A stretch of DNA of 64,000 nucleotides, taken from the NCBI GenBank assembly GCA_019187365.1, contig JABARE010000016.1:1-64000 (forward strand), read 5' to 3'. Numbering within the stretch: the stretch's first letter is position 1; every line of letters starts with the position of its first letter. This stretch comes from Saprospiraceae bacterium. Its GTDB lineage: Bacteria; Bacteroidota; Bacteroidia; Chitinophagales; Saprospiraceae. Both the position numbers and the translations under genes were made by a program. Below, piece after piece: positions 63,437 through 64,000 of the stretch. A model generated the notes under the pieces. It saw only the letters and a program-made list of their open reading frames with translations. It was not told the DNA's origin and made no database searches.

Positions 63437-64000
63437 AAGGAAATCCGGTAATAAGGGCGAATGATTTGACCAGGCGGTTTGGCAACTTCGTAGCGGTTGA
63501 CCGGATCAGTTTTGAGGTACATCCAGGCGAGTTATTCGGTTTTTTAGGGGCCAATGGAGCTGGAAAAACTACGGCCATGCGCATGTTGTCGGGACTCATC
63601 CGCCCAACATCCGGTACGGCCATTGTATTGGGTTACGATGTTTACCGGCAAAGTGAGGCCATCAAACGATCCATTGGATACATGAGTCAGCGTTTTTCAC
63701 TGTATGAAGACCTGACCATCATGGAAAATATCCGCTTCTATGGAGGGATCTATGGATTGAATGCACATCTGTTGTCCCAAAGAGCGGATGAAATGCTCAC
63801 ACAGCTCGATCTGAAGCATCAACGCGACCAGCTCGTGCGTTCGCTACCCACCGGATGGAGACAAAAACTCGCTTTTGCCGTTGCAATCCTTCACCGTCCC
63901 AGGCTCGTTTTCCTCGACGAACCAACAGGAGGAGTTGATCCGATCGTTCGCAGGGAATTCTGGGAGTGGATACTGGACTACGTTGCACAAGGCAATACGG
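63433..64000 (+). CDS. ABC transporter ATP-binding protein (YbhF C-half-like), partial
   Basis: A partial gene cut by the window edge; 189 codons are visible from the ATG at 63433, which overlaps the previous stop (ATGA). Walker A is GANGAGKTT and Walker B LVFLDEPTGGVDP. The signature is altered to SLPTGWRQKLAFA, where LSGGxxQ is usual; this LPxGWxQ form is typical of the second ATPase half of YbhF-type transporters. It therefore pairs with the preceding ATPase as a heterodimer. ABC-2 permease genes (YbhS/YbhR-like) would be expected just beyond 64000. Confidence 0.88.
   Translation, partial: MKGNPVIRANDLTRRFGNFVAVDRISFEVHPGELFGFLGANGAGKTTAMRMLSGLIRPTSGTAIVLGYDVYRQSEAIKRSIGYMSQRFSLYEDLTIMENIRFYGGIYGLNAHLLSQRADEMLTQLDLKHQRDQLVRSLPTGWRQKLAFAVAILHRPRLVFLDEPTGGVDPIVRREFWEWILDYVAQGNT

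Overview
The window comes from a chromosome of a Bacteroidota bacterium, most likely a member of the Saprospirales/Saprospiraceae or a close relative. The main signs are four proteins with type IX secretion (T9SS) C-terminal sorting domains, a gliding-type ABC cassette (gldA-gldF-gldG), giant HYR/Ig-type surface proteins, a DUF1800/DUF1501 pair, and repeated copies of the Bacteroidota -7 promoter motif TAnnTTTG a short distance before start codons. Base composition is near 50% G+C, and most long ORFs on the opposite strand of real genes are shadows. The genus-level assignment is an inference.

Layout. 1-1033: tRNA-Pro(GGG) with its terminator and a DinB-like protein, both on the minus strand. 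1243-13530: one 12.3 kb gene for a 4095-residue secreted protein with two paralogous beta-helix halves, Ig/PKD-like and HYR modules, a dockerin, a cohesin-like domain and a T9SS tail. 13577-15786: a small exported protein and a pair of coiled-coil proteins, one of them membrane anchored. 15926-17218: aspartate kinase. 17225-22653, minus strand: an RND efflux operon (lipoprotein adaptor, then pump) followed within 23 bp by a secreted guanyl-type ribonuclease of the barnase/RNase Sa family and, through an ATGA overlap, its barstar inhibitor. 22864-23322: a solitary HsdR N-terminal nuclease-fold protein.

23407-35089 is a surface-polysaccharide cluster: methyltransferase, Wzx-type flippase, Wzy/WaaL-type polymerase or ligase, two class B asparagine-synthetase-like amidotransferases, UDP-glucuronate 4-epimerase-like enzyme, hexapeptide acyltransferase, GT4 glycosyltransferase and a CDP-glycerol glycerophosphotransferase-like protein. 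35172-35356 is a short element with imperfect terminal inverted repeats. 35480-38650 is gldAFG, followed by a PolX-PHP protein whose polymerase active site is degenerate. 40408-44110 holds a DUF1573 lipoprotein, a UbiA-family prenyltransferase, RdgB/HAM1, an unknown protein and branched-chain aminotransferase.

44198-48181, minus strand, is a DUF1800-DUF1501-discoidin/T9SS operon. 48459-54131 holds two more T9SS cargo proteins (a BNR-repeat protein and an M1 metallopeptidase). 54353-56824 is ftsK. 57084-60162 holds a saccharopine dehydrogenase-family protein and a long acyl-CoA dehydrogenase. 60208-64000 is a TolC-HlyD-ABC-ABC export operon of the YbhGF type that runs off the end of the window.

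The points that most deserve a second look are the efflux-linked ribonuclease/barstar pair, the HYR module interrupted by an inserted domain in the giant protein, the inverted-repeat element before gldA, the catalytically degenerate PolX, and the unassigned coiled-coil membrane pair at 14079-15786.
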